From: Polyangium sp. 6x1
GTDB lineage: Bacteria; Myxococcota_A; Polyangia; Polyangiales; Polyangiaceae
Assembly (NCBI RefSeq): GCF_029946515.1
Contig: NZ_JARZHH010000020.1
Span: 108,563-172,562, forward strand
Direction of reading: 5' to 3'
Length of the DNA: 64,000 nucleotides
Positions 62,409 to 64,000 of this stretch are shown piece after piece (positions within the stretch are counted from its first letter, which is position 1; the number at the start of each line of letters is the position of its first letter). Under the pieces are notes generated by a model. It did not search any database and had not been told where the DNA came from. It worked only from the letters and a program-made list of their open reading frames with translations. The position numbers and the translations under genes were made by a program.

Positions 62409-63032
62409 CTACCGAAGGCAGCGCGCTTCGAGCGCTTTGGCCGCCTCTTTCGAGACGACGAGGTGGTCGTGGCGGAGGAGGTCGTACACATTGACGCCCT
62501 CCGGCGGCAAGAACTGGTGCGCGTCGAGGTTACGGATCGACTTCACCAGCTTCTCGTTCGAGGCGCTGTCGACGACGAGCGACTTCTTGCCCGCCTGCAG
62601 GGCCCCGAGCGCGTCGACGATCGCCTTCGTCTTGATCTCGGGCAGCTCGAGGCTGTCGAGGACGATGAGGCGACCCTCCTTGGCGTACAGGGAGAGCGCG
62701 CTCTTCAGCGCGCCGATGCGCACCTTGCGCGGCGGACGGTAGGACCAGTCCTGCGGCTCGAGCGCGTGTGCGGCGCCGCCGCCCGCGTGGTGCGGGGCGC
62801 GGATCGAGCCCTGACGAGCGCGGCCGGTGCCCTTCTGGCGGTAGAGCTTCTTCGTCGAGCCCGCGACGGCGCTGCGCTCCTTCGTGGCCTTCGTGCCGGC
62901 GCGCCGCGAGGCGAGCTGGGCCTTGACGACCTCGTAGAAGAGCTGCTCCTTGACCTCGGCGCCGAAGACCTCGTCCGAAAGGTCGATCTCGCCGACCTGC
63001 TCCCGCTTGAGGTTGTAGACGTTGACTTTCAT
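62409..63032 (-). CDS. rplD: 50S ribosomal protein L4
   Basis: 207 residues: MKVNVYNLKREQVGEIDLSD, the tunnel loop KLYRQKGTGRARQGSIRAPH, RPPRKVRIGALKSALS and the C-terminal VNVYDLLRHDHLVVSKEA. In E. coli L4 also represses the S10 operon. It starts 9 bp after rpsJ; the rplC (L3) gene that normally lies between them is missing. Confidence 0.96.
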   Translation of the reverse strand: MKVNVYNLKREQVGEIDLSDEVFGAEVKEQLFYEVVKAQLASRRAGTKATKERSAVAGSTKKLYRQKGTGRARQGSIRAPHHAGGGAAHALEPQDWSYRPPRKVRIGALKSALSLYAKEGRLIVLDSLELPEIKTKAIVDALGALQAGKKSLVVDSASNEKLVKSIRNLDAHQFLPPEGVNVYDLLRHDHLVVSKEAAKALEARCLR

Positions 63033-63041
63033 GGCGCGCTC

Positions 63042-63353
<312 letters not shown>

Positions 63354-63368
63354 GACGCTGCTTCTTCC

Positions 63369-64000
<632 letters not shown>

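Overview
This window is high-GC chromosomal DNA that looks like a myxobacterium of the Polyangiales/Sorangiineae type. The evidence is four large eukaryote-like Ser/Thr kinases in 48 kb, many lipoproteins with Gly/Ser- or Ala/Pro-rich linkers, an orphan type VI secretion (T6SS) vgrG island, ergothioneine genes, and frequent GTG starts with 4-bp ATGA/GTGA overlaps. I saw no tRNA, rRNA, CRISPR array, insertion sequence or prophage. Taxonomy is inferred from gene content only.

Layout. 1-4.7 kb: a 5'-truncated archaemetzincin close to human AMZ2, a STAS-like protein, small lipoproteins, an AAC(6')-Ib-like acetyltransferase, and an array with an exact 43-bp period (2755-3112). 4.8-9.9 kb (minus): a secreted di-heme cytochrome c, a LodA-like quinone-oxidase homologue that appears to lack its cross-linking Cys, a tectonin-repeat protein and a membrane protein. 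10.2-19 kb (plus): two tandem kinase/pseudo-cyclase/AAA regulators, then egtD-egtB. 19-21.6 kb (minus): a gpsA-like gene overlapping an FGGY sugar kinase. 23.9-34.3 kb (minus): vgrG, a DUF2169-pentapeptide fusion, a pentapeptide protein, DUF3540, a PAAR-like DUF4150, a second DUF2169 protein and a coupled propeller-like protein. 34.5-38.7 kb: a coupled operon of an M1-type peptidase lipoprotein, a propeller lipoprotein and a membrane transglutaminase. 38.7-42.9 kb (minus): a coupled operon of a YVTN/MauG-type lipoprotein, a secreted protein, a serine beta-lactamase-like lipoprotein and a small membrane protein. 43-46.5 kb: a DEDDh exonuclease, nth, a 21-bp repeat block and a formylglycine-generating-enzyme-like lipoprotein. 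47-54.8 kb: a lipoprotein, an atypical SDR, an SGNH hydrolase, a kinase, and a pair made of a heme-oxygenase-like diiron protein and a PqqD-YkgJ fusion. 55-60.4 kb: a pseudokinase-kinase protein and two membrane proteins. 61-64 kb (minus): tuf-rpsJ-rplD-rplW-rplB-rpsS, closed by a strong terminator.

Most notable: (i) two copies of a roughly 490-bp element (46500-46981, 60398-60893) built from serial hairpins with imperfect terminal inverted repeats and a compensatory stem change; (ii) the LodA-like/di-heme cytochrome/tectonin cluster; (iii) the diiron/PqqD-YkgJ pair; (iv) the vgrG island with no recognisable toxin; (v) a cis pseudokinase-kinase protein; (vi) an S10 operon that lacks rplC and stops after rpsS.

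Starts were chosen from Shine-Dalgarno matches, homology and overlap pattern. Family assignments were made by eye from motifs, without database searches.
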